From an uncultured Bacteroidales bacterium (GTDB taxonomy: Bacteria > Bacteroidota > Bacteroidia > Bacteroidales > Muribaculaceae), in NCBI GenBank assembly GCA_902800715.1, contig CADCFN010000004.1, positions 124,001 to 188,000 of the forward strand: a stretch of 64,000 nt of DNA, written 5' to 3'. Every line of letters starts with the position of its first letter. The first letter of the stretch is position 1. The position numbers and the translations under genes are program-made. The notes below the pieces were generated by a model, which was not told where the DNA came from, did no database searches, and was given only the letters and a program-made list of their open reading frames with translations. Shown one piece after another: positions 51,768-59,914 of this stretch.

Positions 51768-53546
51768 TTATAATTGCTTGGGGAAGCGGGCGTTGGTGGT
51801 GATGAAATCAACGCCAGTGGCCTTGACGCGCTCAAAGTCCTCGACCTTGTCCACGGTCCAGACATTGACCTTGAGACCTGCGGCGTGCATGCGGTCCACG
51901 GCGTCCTTGGTGATGATGGTGTGCACGACGTCCAGGTCCATATTGTACTCGATGCACCAGTCAACCCATTGGTCGATGGGACCGTCCTCATCACCGGCGA
52001 GTACCTGTACGGTGACGTCGGGGTAGTGGCGGTGAATGAAGTCCACCACGCCGGGCATGAAGGAGATGATGACAACGCGATTGGTGCAACCCTTCTCGTC
52101 GATGAGTTTCATCAGGGCTGGGATGCCGTCATAGACGGGTTCATCCTCGGCATCGGTGTTGCTGTGGATACTGGTGCAGACTTTGACCTCGACAACGGGC
52201 ACGACATTGTACTGGTTGCAGATGTCAAGGAATTCGCCCAGGGTGCAAGGCGTTGCGGCATAGGTGATGCCGTGGCGCTTGCTGGTGAGCTGGGTCGTGA
52301 GCACATCCAGAGTGCTCATTTTAGCGATTTTGGTCGCGGGACCTCCCAGTCGCTTATAAGAGTCGTCATGGCTGATGACGAAGGTGCCGTCACCAGTGAC
52401 GCGAATGTCGCACTCCAATCCCCAGGCTCCAGCCTCGGCGCCATTGATGAAGGCTGCGCGGGTGTTCTCGACGCCCCATTGCGAGCCACGGTGGCCGACG
52501 ATGAGTTGGGCTTGCATATTCAGGGCGCCCACGATGAAGAGGGCGGCGGTGAAAATACTCTTGAGCAATGTCATGATGTTCACGTTTTTATTTTTGTTGT
52601 TCAACAGGTCTTGTATCTCGTGTGCCTCGGCAGTAGCATCGAGCCGCTGTGCCAGGGGCAGCAATGAACGCAGCAACTGCTCGGCAGCGGCACGTCGGTT
52701 GATGAGTCGCATCAGGGCCTTGGCGAGGCCGATGGAAAGCCGCAGGTCGCGATGTCCCATTTTCTCGCCGAGTTTCTTCTGGTAACGCAGCGCCTTGGTG
52801 TAATACTTGACGGCATTGCGCCCATTGCCCATTTCGAGCATGATATCGCCCTCCTTGCCCAAAGTGTCGACCAGGTTGGACATGGCTTCGCGGGTGGCGT
52901 TGGCATCGCCGCTGTTGAGTTCGCTCATGTAGAGTTCACTGGCGCTCTGGTAGTGGGCGAGGACGTACATCTGCTTGGCTTTAGACTTGATGACCTCGGT
53001 TGAGGCTTCGACCGCCATCAGCAGCATTGCCGAGAAGCGTGCCTCGTTGCGCTTGCTGAGTCGTTCCAGCAGCTGCTGTGCCTTGGTGAGTTCCTTGGCA
53101 GCACGGCTGTTGTCGCCCATATCGTGGTGGGCGAGCGCCAGGTTGTAGAGCAAGGCGGCGACAATCGCGTTGAAATCCTCGGTTTTCTTTCCCGTGTGTC
53201 CCGAGAGGACGAGCAGGGCATTCTCGGCGGCGCCTAGCGAGAGCGATGGATTGCCGCTGTCGATGAGCAGCGACATGCGTGCGAGCCACAGCCATGCGGC
53301 ATAGAGCTCGGGCAGTTCCTGCATGCGGTCGTCATCATAGATGAACTCCTCGATGACTTGTTCGGCCTCGATGTCGCGCTTGTTGGCGATGAGGTACTCG
53401 GCGAAGCACATCTGCATCTCGGTGACGATGCTGTCGTCAAGTCCCTTGCTGGGGGGCATGGTGCCGCTAGTGGCCATTTGCGCTCGGGCAATGGTCATGT
53501 CGTTCTTGAATCGCGGCAGAGCAATCGTGACGGGAAGTGAGTTCAT
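51768..53546 (-). CDS. TPR protein fused in frame to secreted-type glycerophosphodiesterase
   Basis: 592 residues. Residues 1-318 are an all-helical TPR-like protein (repeats near 125-165 and 235-300, NGRNAVKYYTKALRYQKKLG). At M325 a classic signal-peptide-like segment begins (MTLLKSIFTAALFIVGALNMQAQ) and leads into a GDPD domain (about 347-590) with GHRGSQWGVENT (H352, R353, E360), ECDIRVTGDG (E378, D380) and SHDD (H393). The joint NNKNKNVNI looks like an untranslated leader now read in frame. The ATG at 52574 may also start a separate secreted GDPD. Either a real membrane-tethered fusion or two nested genes. Confidence 0.8.
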   Translation of the reverse strand: MNSLPVTIALPRFKNDMTIARAQMATSGTMPPSKGLDDSIVTEMQMCFAEYLIANKRDIEAEQVIEEFIYDDDRMQELPELYAAWLWLARMSLLIDSGNPSLSLGAAENALLVLSGHTGKKTEDFNAIVAALLYNLALAHHDMGDNSRAAKELTKAQQLLERLSKRNEARFSAMLLMAVEASTEVIKSKAKQMYVLAHYQSASELYMSELNSGDANATREAMSNLVDTLGKEGDIMLEMGNGRNAVKYYTKALRYQKKLGEKMGHRDLRLSIGLAKALMRLINRRAAAEQLLRSLLPLAQRLDATAEAHEIQDLLNNKNKNVNIMTLLKSIFTAALFIVGALNMQAQLIVGHRGSQWGVENTRAAFINGAEAGAWGLECDIRVTGDGTFVISHDDSYKRLGGPATKIAKMSTLDVLTTQLTSKRHGITYAATPCTLGEFLDICNQYNVVPVVEVKVCTSIHSNTDAEDEPVYDGIPALMKLIDEKGCTNRVVIISFMPGVVDFIHRHYPDVTVQVLAGDEDGPIDQWVDWCIEYNMDLDVVHTIITKDAVDRMHAAGLKVNVWTVDKVEDFERVKATGVDFITTNARFPKQL

Positions 53547-53597
53547 CTTTTTGTTGGAAGGGACGGATTAAACAGAAATATTGATGGGACGGGTGTC

Positions 53598-54206
53598 TTA
53601 ATATTTGGTGCCCTTGGCGATGCTGCCCAGATAGCCACCGTGATGGCGCAGGGCGTAGTCCTCGCGGGTGAAGCCGGTGGCACGCATCGTGTTGACTACC
53701 AGCACGTCACCGATGACGGTCATCACTGTGGTCGAGGTGGTGGGAGTCAGCCCAAGGGGGCACACCTCCTGGGTGTTGCCAGTCCACAGACAGATGTCGG
53801 CAAGATGGGCCAACTCGCTGTCCTTGTTGCCTGTGATGACCACAATCTTGAGTTGGGGATACAGGTTGTGTGCCAGAGAGACGAGGGCGCAGATTTCGTT
53901 GGTGCGGCCCGAGTTGGACAGCAGCAGGAGCACGTCGTGGGGTTGCACGACACCCAGGTCGCCGTGTTGGGCCTCACTGGGGTGGAGGAAGATGGCGGGA
54001 ATGCCCGTCGAAGAGAAGGTGGTGGCGATATTGTCTGCAATCTGGCCGCATTTGCCCATGCCCGAGGTGACGAGTTTGCCTCCCTCGTGCTTGACTTGCT
54101 CGACGATGAGATTGACCGCCTGCTCATAGGCATCGGTAACAGGTATGTTAAGGACGGCCTTGCTCTCGGCCTCCAGGATTTCACGCATTGATTGTTTAAC
54201 GTCCAT
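53598..54206 (-). CDS. SIS-domain sugar-phosphate isomerase (KdsD/GutQ-like, no CBS)
   Basis: 202 residues. The SIS domain (about 30-170) has TSGMGKCGQIADNIATTFSS, the HPSEAQHGDLG active-site strip and LLLLSNSGRTNE typical of arabinose-5-phosphate isomerases. These supply A5P for Kdo in lipopolysaccharide. The tandem CBS domains found in most KdsD proteins (~320 residues) are absent, as in some short Bacteroidota and Bacteroides-type forms. The C-terminus EDYALRHHGGYLG is family-like (HPGGALG in the canonical protein). Divergent from the DUF3667 gene. Confidence 0.85.
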   Translation of the reverse strand: MDVKQSMREILEAESKAVLNIPVTDAYEQAVNLIVEQVKHEGGKLVTSGMGKCGQIADNIATTFSSTGIPAIFLHPSEAQHGDLGVVQPHDVLLLLSNSGRTNEICALVSLAHNLYPQLKIVVITGNKDSELAHLADICLWTGNTQEVCPLGLTPTTSTTVMTVIGDVLVVNTMRATGFTREDYALRHHGGYLGSIAKGTKY

Positions 54207-54235
54207 TGTGGTTGGTATAAGATGATTTCAGCGTG

Positions 54236-54243
54236 CAAAGGTA
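54236..54243 (-). promoter_or_regulatory. -7 element of the SIS isomerase gene
   Basis: TACCTTTG on the minus strand, 30 bp before the ATG at 54206. Confidence 0.68.
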
Positions 54244-54250
54244 CGAAATA

Positions 54251-54285
54251 GTTTTCAGTTGTCAGTCTTCGGTTTTCAGTTTTTG
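54251..54285. repeat. Short CAGTTTTC-type microrepeat
   Basis: TTTTCAGTTGTCAGTCTTCGGTTTTCAGTTTTT: slipped copies of TTTTCAGT / GTCAGTC, the reverse-complement type of the AAAACTG repeat at 8016-8037. Lies between two divergent promoters. Confidence 0.6.
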
Positions 54286-54296
54286 GGCGTGATGCG

Positions 54297-54326
54297 TTGT
54301 TTTGTGGTTAAAATGATGTATTTTTG
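54297..54326 (+). promoter_or_regulatory. Promoter of the DUF3667 gene
   Basis: TTG (54297-54299), 19-bp spacer, TATTTTTG (54319-54326). Leader about 40 nt. Confidence 0.68.
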
Positions 54327-54372
54327 CAGGATAGTAATCAAAATCAACCAGCAAGAAGGATGTAATTGAAAG

Positions 54373-55368
54373 ATGAACAGGCAAGATATTAAAGAAAAAT
54401 ATGACCGTTTCAAGCAGTGGCAGGAGCAGCCCTTTGATTATAAACTCAATTCAGGCGAGGTTCATCACTGCATTAACTGCGGTCACGACTTTACGGGCAA
54501 TTTCTGTCCTATCTGTTCCCAAAAGGAGGAATTGGGGCGCGTCAGTTGGCGCAGTGTTCGCCAGGGTCTTATGGACATCTGGGGCTTGGGGAACCGCTCG
54601 CTGCTCTACTCATTATGGCAATTGCTGTGGCGCCCGGGCCACGTCATCAGTGATTACATCGACGGCAAGCGACAGGTGAGTTTTCCACCCGTGAAGATGC
54701 TGTTTATCGTTGCCGTGTTATATTCCATGATTTTCTATTGGTTTTTTCCCACTGTCCTGGGTTTTGATATTAATGATATCTCAAAAGTTTATAACGAGCA
54801 GACGGTAAATATGATGGGAGAATCGGATGATTGGATGAGAAAGTACTATAGTTGGACAATATTGTGCATTTCGATGCTTCTAGTGGTTCCAACGTGGTTC
54901 ATGTTCCGTTATTCTCCGCGGCACACTGCCCATTCTTTGCCTGAGGGATTCTTTATCCAGGTTTTCATTGCCAATTTGATGGTTGTTTTAGGCTTTCTGT
55001 TTTTCCCGTTAGGGGTTGTTGACCCAATGTTATATACATTTGCCTGCATTATTGCTTACGGTATTTATTATGTCATTGTCTATATGCATCTGTTCGGGTA
55101 TGGATTGTGGGGCACTTTGTGGCGCAGCGGATTTATCTTTGTGACACTTGTGTTCTTGATTGGGATGTTGATGGTACCGTTTGTTGATATTGAGGCTATA
55201 GCGCCTAGTGGGGGCACACAACTGACCGTAGACCAGGTAAGAATGCAAAAAATGTTCAATGTCGGTTTATCGTTGATGCTGGCTTTGATGGTTCTAGGGA
55301 CCGGATGTGTAATCAATTATATTGCCACCAGAGAGTTTCGCAAAGAGTTGAAACAGAGGGTAATATAA
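54373..55368 (+). CDS. DUF3667 membrane protein with zinc ribbon
   Basis: 331 residues. The N-terminal CXXC...CXXC zinc ribbon (CINCGHDFTGNFCPIC, about 33-48) is followed by the conserved NRSLLYSLWQLLWRPGHVISDYIDGKR block (about 77-103) and five membrane spans (near 110-132, 157-178, 198-222, 225-250 and 255-275, plus one near 300-320). This is the DUF3667 arrangement. The function of the family is not known to me. Single gene with its own promoter. Confidence 0.88.
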   Translation: MNRQDIKEKYDRFKQWQEQPFDYKLNSGEVHHCINCGHDFTGNFCPICSQKEELGRVSWRSVRQGLMDIWGLGNRSLLYSLWQLLWRPGHVISDYIDGKRQVSFPPVKMLFIVAVLYSMIFYWFFPTVLGFDINDISKVYNEQTVNMMGESDDWMRKYYSWTILCISMLLVVPTWFMFRYSPRHTAHSLPEGFFIQVFIANLMVVLGFLFFPLGVVDPMLYTFACIIAYGIYYVIVYMHLFGYGLWGTLWRSGFIFVTLVFLIGMLMVPFVDIEAIAPSGGTQLTVDQVRMQKMFNVGLSLMLALMVLGTGCVINYIATREFRKELKQRVI

Positions 55369-55380
55369 GAATTTTCCAGT

Positions 55381-55821
55381 TTACTCGTGGCCCTCGTGGG
55401 CAACGATAGCGTCACGCCATATCTGAGGTATCGGGCTTGGCTGGTTGGTCTGCGGATCCATGTTGACCATAATCGTGGCACAGGTGCATTTCACCTCGCG
55501 GGTGTCGCAGTTGACCAGGTGCTGCAACAGGGTGAGGCTCTTGTTGCCCAATTTGGCGCATTGGGTGAGTACCTCGACTCGCTCGTTGAAAAGCGTGGGA
55601 GCCAGGAAACTGCAGTTCACATTGGCGATGATGACCGTTGGGCGCCGCCAGTCGATGTCGGTCTGCACATTTAATCCTTTGAAATACTGTGTCTTGCCTA
55701 GGTCAAAAAACTGGAAATAGACTGAATTGTTGACGTGGCCCAGAGCATCCACATCGTTGAAACGCAGCTGGATGGGTGTGGTGCACTTGAAAGGATATTG
55801 GGCTTCGATAGCGTGATTCAT
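55381..55821 (-). CDS. Acyl-CoA thioesterase (YbgC/FadM hotdog family)
   Basis: 146 residues in a single hotdog domain. The catalytic motif RFNDVDALGHVNNSVYFQFFD (about 24-44) has the Asp and His-Val-Asn-Asn of 4-hydroxybenzoyl-CoA-type thioesterases. It hydrolyses acyl-CoA in the cytoplasm; the chain preference is unknown. It lies on the minus strand 45 bp downstream of the DUF721-recF pair and may belong to that transcript. Confidence 0.88.
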   Translation of the reverse strand: MNHAIEAQYPFKCTTPIQLRFNDVDALGHVNNSVYFQFFDLGKTQYFKGLNVQTDIDWRRPTVIIANVNCSFLAPTLFNERVEVLTQCAKLGNKSLTLLQHLVNCDTREVKCTCATIMVNMDPQTNQPSPIPQIWRDAIVAHEGHE

Positions 55822-55825
55822 TTTT

Positions 55826-55860
55826 TAGTTAATAGTGAATAGTTGATAGTGAATAGTTGA
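55826..55860. repeat. ATAGTGAATAGTTG direct repeats
   Basis: Two tandem copies of ATAGTGAATAGTTG in the gap between the thioesterase and DUF721 genes, another member of the slipped-repeat class. Confidence 0.75.
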
Positions 55861-55866
55861 GAGGTG

Positions 55867-56157
55867 TTATTTGAAGATGATTTCGTGGATGATGTCTCGG
55901 CCCAGGGCCTCGTTGATGCGCTGGATGAGGTGGGCGCGGTTGAGCATCAGCTCGTTGGCGAGCGATGCCGACGAGAGATGCACGGTCATTACCCCGTCCT
56001 TGACATAGCGCTTGATGGTGTAGCGGTTGATGCCGTCGCCCACGATTTGGGGCCATAGCGCACTGGCGCGGTGCTCGTCGAGCGCCACATCGAGGTTCTC
56101 CTTCTTAAGCAGGTCGTTGATGATTTGTCCGACGTTTTTGGCTTCGGTGCGCTTCAT
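55867..56157 (-). CDS. DUF721 (DciA-like) protein
   Basis: 96 residues. A single DUF721 domain with WPQIVGDGINRYT (about 35-47) and the SSASLANELMLNRAHLIQRINEALG helix-strand block. DciA proteins of this family load the replicative helicase DnaB in bacteria without DnaC. It overlaps recF by 4 bp (ATGA), a classic DUF721-recF pairing, which supports a DNA-replication or repair link. Confidence 0.88.
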   Translation of the reverse strand: MKRTEAKNVGQIINDLLKKENLDVALDEHRASALWPQIVGDGINRYTIKRYVKDGVMTVHLSSASLANELMLNRAHLIQRINEALGRDIIHEIIFK

Positions 56158-57266
56158 GACTGCTCACCTCCTTTCATGACAGTCACGGCGCCGTTCTCAA
56201 CGTGCATCAGGCAGTGGCCGCCGCCGTGGCGTGCCACGATTTCGTCGAGATGGGTGCGGTTGGTGTCGGTGATGAAAATCTGGCCGAAACGGTCACTGGA
56301 CACGACATCGACAATGCGCTCGACGCGGCTGGCGTCGAGTTTGTCAAAGATGTCATCGAGCAGCAGGATGGGCACTGTCGGGTTGTTGGCTTTGAGGAAG
56401 TCGAACTGTGCCAATCTCAAGGCAATGGTGTAGGTCTTGCACTGGCCCTGGCTACCCGTGCTGCGCATGGGATGATGATTGAGCAAGAGTTCCAAATCGT
56501 CGCGGTGGACGCCTCGCGTGGTATATCCCAGTATCATGTCGCGTTCCCGAGTGGCGGCTAAATGGTCCAGCATGGCCCCGTCATTGAGGTGGCTCTTGTA
56601 GTGCAGGCTCACCGTCTCCTGTTCACCGGCAACGGCATTGTAGTAGTACATAAAGATGGGCATGAATTGTTCCACCCATTGGCTGCGGCGCTGATGCAAC
56701 AATGCAGCGTTTCGTGCCATCTCCATTTCCACTGTCTCATACAGTAGCGGGTCACGCATCTCCTTTTTAATCATGGCGTTGCGCTGCTCAACAGCCTTGT
56801 TGTAACGGATGAGGGCTTCGAGGTACTCGCTGTCGTTCTGCGAGATGATGAGGTCCATGAAACGGCGGCGTTCCTCACCGCTGCCACGCACGAGGTCCCA
56901 ATCCATGGGAGATACCATGACCACGGGCAAGAGTCCGATGTGCTGGCTCAGGCGCTGGTATTCCTTGCCGTCGCGGCGCACCACTTTGCGCTTGCCGCGT
57001 TGCAAGGCAATACTCACCTCGAGCGGCGTGTCCTGACGGGTGTAGCTGCCCTGGAGCATCATGTAAGGCTCACCGTGGCGGATGACGGCGCTGTTGTCGG
57101 CCATTGAGGCAAAACTGCGGCACATGCTCAGGTAATAGACGGCGTCGAGCACGTTGGTCTTGCCCTGGCCGTTGTTGCCAATCAGGCAATTCAGCTTGGG
57201 TGAGAATTCCAGTCGTGCTTCGGCGATGTTCTTGAAGTTGAGTATGGTGGCAGTGTTCAGTGTCAT
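56154..57266 (-). CDS. recF: DNA replication/repair protein RecF
   Basis: 370 residues. RecF helps load RecA at gaps through RecOR. The ABC-type ATPase motifs are present: Walker A GNNGQGKT (30-37), signature STGSQGQCKTY (about 268-278) and Walker B ILLLDDIFDKLD (about 298-309). Start ATG 57266 lies only 6 bp from a -7 box, so the message is probably leaderless. It is coupled to the downstream DUF721 gene and is divergent from pgeF. Confidence 0.96.
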   Translation of the reverse strand: MTLNTATILNFKNIAEARLEFSPKLNCLIGNNGQGKTNVLDAVYYLSMCRSFASMADNSAVIRHGEPYMMLQGSYTRQDTPLEVSIALQRGKRKVVRRDGKEYQRLSQHIGLLPVVMVSPMDWDLVRGSGEERRRFMDLIISQNDSEYLEALIRYNKAVEQRNAMIKKEMRDPLLYETVEMEMARNAALLHQRRSQWVEQFMPIFMYYYNAVAGEQETVSLHYKSHLNDGAMLDHLAATRERDMILGYTTRGVHRDDLELLLNHHPMRSTGSQGQCKTYTIALRLAQFDFLKANNPTVPILLLDDIFDKLDASRVERIVDVVSSDRFGQIFITDTNRTHLDEIVARHGGGHCLMHVENGAVTVMKGGEQS

Positions 57267-57271
57267 GGGTG

Positions 57272-57279
57272 CAAAATTA
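57272..57279 (-). promoter_or_regulatory. -7 element of recF, leaderless start
   Basis: TAATTTTG on the minus strand ends 5 bp before the recF ATG, leaving almost no room for a leader. Confidence 0.68.
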
Positions 57280-57324
57280 CTGTTTTTTTCTAGGATAATG
57301 GCTATTGAAATGGGAATAAAATGC

Positions 57325-57332
57325 TACCTTTG
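57325..57332 (+). promoter_or_regulatory. -7 element of pgeF, leaderless start
   Basis: TACCTTTG on the plus strand, 6 bp before ATG 57339. It overlaps the codons of the alternative upstream ATG 57321, so that upstream start cannot be on the message from this promoter. Confidence 0.7.
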
Positions 57333-57338
57333 TCAATT

Positions 57339-58127
57339 ATGATAGAACTATTGACACTGGATTTTGTTCATCCCGTCGAGGGCGTGCAGGCATTCTCGAC
57401 CACGAGAGTCGATGTGGACAAGCGCAATGCCTATTCAGGGGTGAACTTGTGTGACTATGTGGGTGACGATGCCCTGAGGGTGCTGGACTCGCGCATCACA
57501 TTGGCGATGCAACTGGGTGTTGACCTGGATGACCTGGTCATGCCACGGCAGACGCATTCGTGCCGTGTGGCTGTCATTGACGAGCGGTTCCGGTCCTTGG
57601 ACATCGACAAGCAGGAAGAAGCCCTTGAGGGCGTTGACGCACTGGTGACGGCGCTCAAGGGTGTAGTCATCGGCGTGAATACTGCCGATTGTGTGCCCAT
57701 TATCCTGGCTGATGGTGAGGCAGGCGTCATCGCCGTTGCCCATGCCGGATGGCGTGGCACTGTGGGGCGTATCGCATCCAGTGTGGTCAAGGATATGTGC
57801 CGTCAAGGAGCAAGCGTTGACCGCATCCAGGTGGCAATGGGACCCAGCATCTGCCAGGATTGCTTTGAGGTGGGCGACGAGGTGGTTGAAGCGTTCGGGC
57901 AGGCACGATTTGACGTTGATGCCATCGTCAAGCGCAACAATGACACCGGCAAGGCTCACATCGACCTGCGTGCCGCCAACAGCGCTGTGCTCGCTGCAGC
58001 CGGCATTCCGATTGATAATATAGCAGTGTCGCAACACTGCTCCCGCTGCGAACACGACCGCTTCTTCTCGGCCCGCCGCCTGGGCATCAACAGCGGCCGC
58101 ACTTTCACAGCAATCCTCCAGCGGTAA
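57339..58127 (+). CDS. pgeF: Peptidoglycan editing factor / multicopper-like laccase domain protein
   Basis: 262 residues from ATG 57339. Motifs of the DUF152/Cu-oxidase_4 family: MPRQTHSCRV (about 66-75), GVNTADCVPI (about 112-121) and AHAGWRGTVGRIA (about 135-147), with the conserved His and Cys that hold the active site. E. coli PgeF (YfiH) removes wrongly incorporated serine from peptidoglycan precursors; other members are purine nucleoside phosphorylase or adenosine deaminase enzymes. Divergent from recF. Confidence 0.9.
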   Translation: MIELLTLDFVHPVEGVQAFSTTRVDVDKRNAYSGVNLCDYVGDDALRVLDSRITLAMQLGVDLDDLVMPRQTHSCRVAVIDERFRSLDIDKQEEALEGVDALVTALKGVVIGVNTADCVPIILADGEAGVIAVAHAGWRGTVGRIASSVVKDMCRQGASVDRIQVAMGPSICQDCFEVGDEVVEAFGQARFDVDAIVKRNNDTGKAHIDLRAANSAVLAAAGIPIDNIAVSQHCSRCEHDRFFSARRLGINSGRTFTAILQR

Positions 58128-58151
58128 TGTCAAACCTATTGTTCAAGAAGT

Positions 58152-59774
58152 TTAGTTCAGCAGCGACTTGGGCTTGACGGCTATTCCGTCGACTTCTTTA
58201 ACGCCAATCAGGTCCATAATCAGGTAAGGCAAGTTCTCACTATTCCAGACTTTTGTGTGATTTTGGCGATATCTGATGCGTTCCATTACGTCAGGATGTC
58301 TCTCCTGATATAATGGTGAAGCATATATCATGAAAGGTATCTCAACACCCAAGGCATACTGTTTAGGATCTTTTTCAGAAGCATGTGCAAAGAAATCAGG
58401 CTCATTAGGATCGCGGTACATGACTTGTCCATGATCAGGCAGGTAGATGATAATAGCGTCCTTGTTTTTATATAAGTCCATGATTAGGCTAACGATGTAA
58501 TCGTTGTAAAGGATGGAGTTATCATAGGATGCGAGTATTGAGCGATGCTCTTGAGGACTATCAGCGTATTCTATTTCAGAGAATTTGCTAAATTCTTGTG
58601 GATAACGCATGCAGAAGTCAAAGTGAGATCCCATCATGTGATAAATGATAAAATGCTTTTGTTCAGGATTCAAGTGAGAAACATAGTTAAAAGATGAATC
58701 CACTAAAATCATATCAAAGTTTGTATTGAATTTGTCTCCGCCTTCCTGCTGTAAAAATTCTTGGTGTTGGCAAACTTCAGCAAAAAGTCTTGATGCGCTG
58801 TTGTGCCTTGAACCTTTTGCTTGATTACCAAACCAAAAACAATCATAACCGCAACACTGCATCAATTCAATGATTGAAGTGTAATCAAACCATTGTTTAT
58901 TGGCAATCGAATCATCCTTGTTATACAAACTAAGCATGTATTTTAATGATAATGCGGTGCTGGGAGCAGGAGAATCAATACTATCGAAGACAAACAACAT
59001 GGAACTGTCTCTTAAGTTATCTAAGTAGGGGTTAGTCATTTTATCATAGCCATAGAGTGAACTGTGACTTCTAGCAAAAGATTCACCAATGATAAGAATG
59101 ATATTGTTTACTCCTTGCTGTTCATCAGAAAAGGTTATGTTTGGGTGAGTATAATGTGAATATAAGTCATCAGGTACCTGATAATTTAAAAACTGTTTTA
59201 TAACATTAATGGGTCCATCTTGCCAAATAGTCCAGCAATCAATGTTCACTAAAATGCATAAACAAGTTATTCCTAGTGCTATTTTAGACGGTAATTTTCC
59301 TAAGTTTAGGTTATAATTAGTTGATAAATACCAGAGAACAGCTAAAAATAAGAAAAAAAACGATATAGTAAAGATAGCCCATTTGGGTATCATAACTGAT
59401 GCAAACTCTTTCGCTTCATTAATATCAGTCCCTAAAATTAATTGAGCAACATCAGAATCAAATAAATATCCTAGAACGAAAATGCAATAAAAACTAATAG
59501 CAAATAAAACTCCTAACACTGACAACAAAAAGCCTTGGATAATCTGGCGTAAAATTTTTGGCTTTATCAAACCAATGACAAGAGTCACTATGAAGGAGAG
59601 TACAAAGCAATGAATTGAAAGAATGATTGCATTGATGTATAACTGGTTATAAACTATTTCGTATGCGGGCAATAGAAAGGTAACCAGAATAAAGAATACA
59701 ATCATGAAAATGAAGTGTTCTCTAAATGGTTTTAATAAATAATAACCAAGCTTATGGATTATATTTCTCAACAT
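58152..59774 (-). CDS. Phosphoethanolamine transferase-like sulfatase-fold enzyme
   Basis: 540 residues. Five N-terminal membrane spans (near 20-38, 48-70, 78-102, 132-150 and 165-183) precede a periplasmic alkaline-phosphatase-fold domain (about 225-535). The metal-site motif is NIILIIGESFARSHSSLYGY (Glu, with the nucleophile Thr expected in PAPSTALSLKYML). YLPDHGQVMYRD provides the conserved Asp-His. This is the EptA/CptA/MCR group that adds phosphoethanolamine to lipid A or other glycans. AT-richer than its neighbours and probably acquired. Confidence 0.87.
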   Translation of the reverse strand: MLRNIIHKLGYYLLKPFREHFIFMIVFFILVTFLLPAYEIVYNQLYINAIILSIHCFVLSFIVTLVIGLIKPKILRQIIQGFLLSVLGVLFAISFYCIFVLGYLFDSDVAQLILGTDINEAKEFASVMIPKWAIFTISFFFLFLAVLWYLSTNYNLNLGKLPSKIALGITCLCILVNIDCWTIWQDGPINVIKQFLNYQVPDDLYSHYTHPNITFSDEQQGVNNIILIIGESFARSHSSLYGYDKMTNPYLDNLRDSSMLFVFDSIDSPAPSTALSLKYMLSLYNKDDSIANKQWFDYTSIIELMQCCGYDCFWFGNQAKGSRHNSASRLFAEVCQHQEFLQQEGGDKFNTNFDMILVDSSFNYVSHLNPEQKHFIIYHMMGSHFDFCMRYPQEFSKFSEIEYADSPQEHRSILASYDNSILYNDYIVSLIMDLYKNKDAIIIYLPDHGQVMYRDPNEPDFFAHASEKDPKQYALGVEIPFMIYASPLYQERHPDVMERIRYRQNHTKVWNSENLPYLIMDLIGVKEVDGIAVKPKSLLN

Positions 59775-59851
59775 AAAAATAATAACAGTCTTGGGACAGA
59801 ATAATTAGACTATAGAATCAATTATTGAATAAAAGATTTTCATGTGTTTAA

Positions 59852-59887
59852 CAATGCGCGCCCGAACTATGTAGTGGACGCGCATTG
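59852..59887 (-). terminator. Terminator of the YpfJ-like gene
   Basis: A perfect 9-bp stem CAATGCGCG / CGCGCATTG with an 18-nt loop, 27 bp after the stop at 59915. The T-tail is weak. Confidence 0.65.
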
Positions 59888-59914
59888 GGGCGATTTCAGC
59901 AATTGTGTCGTGGT

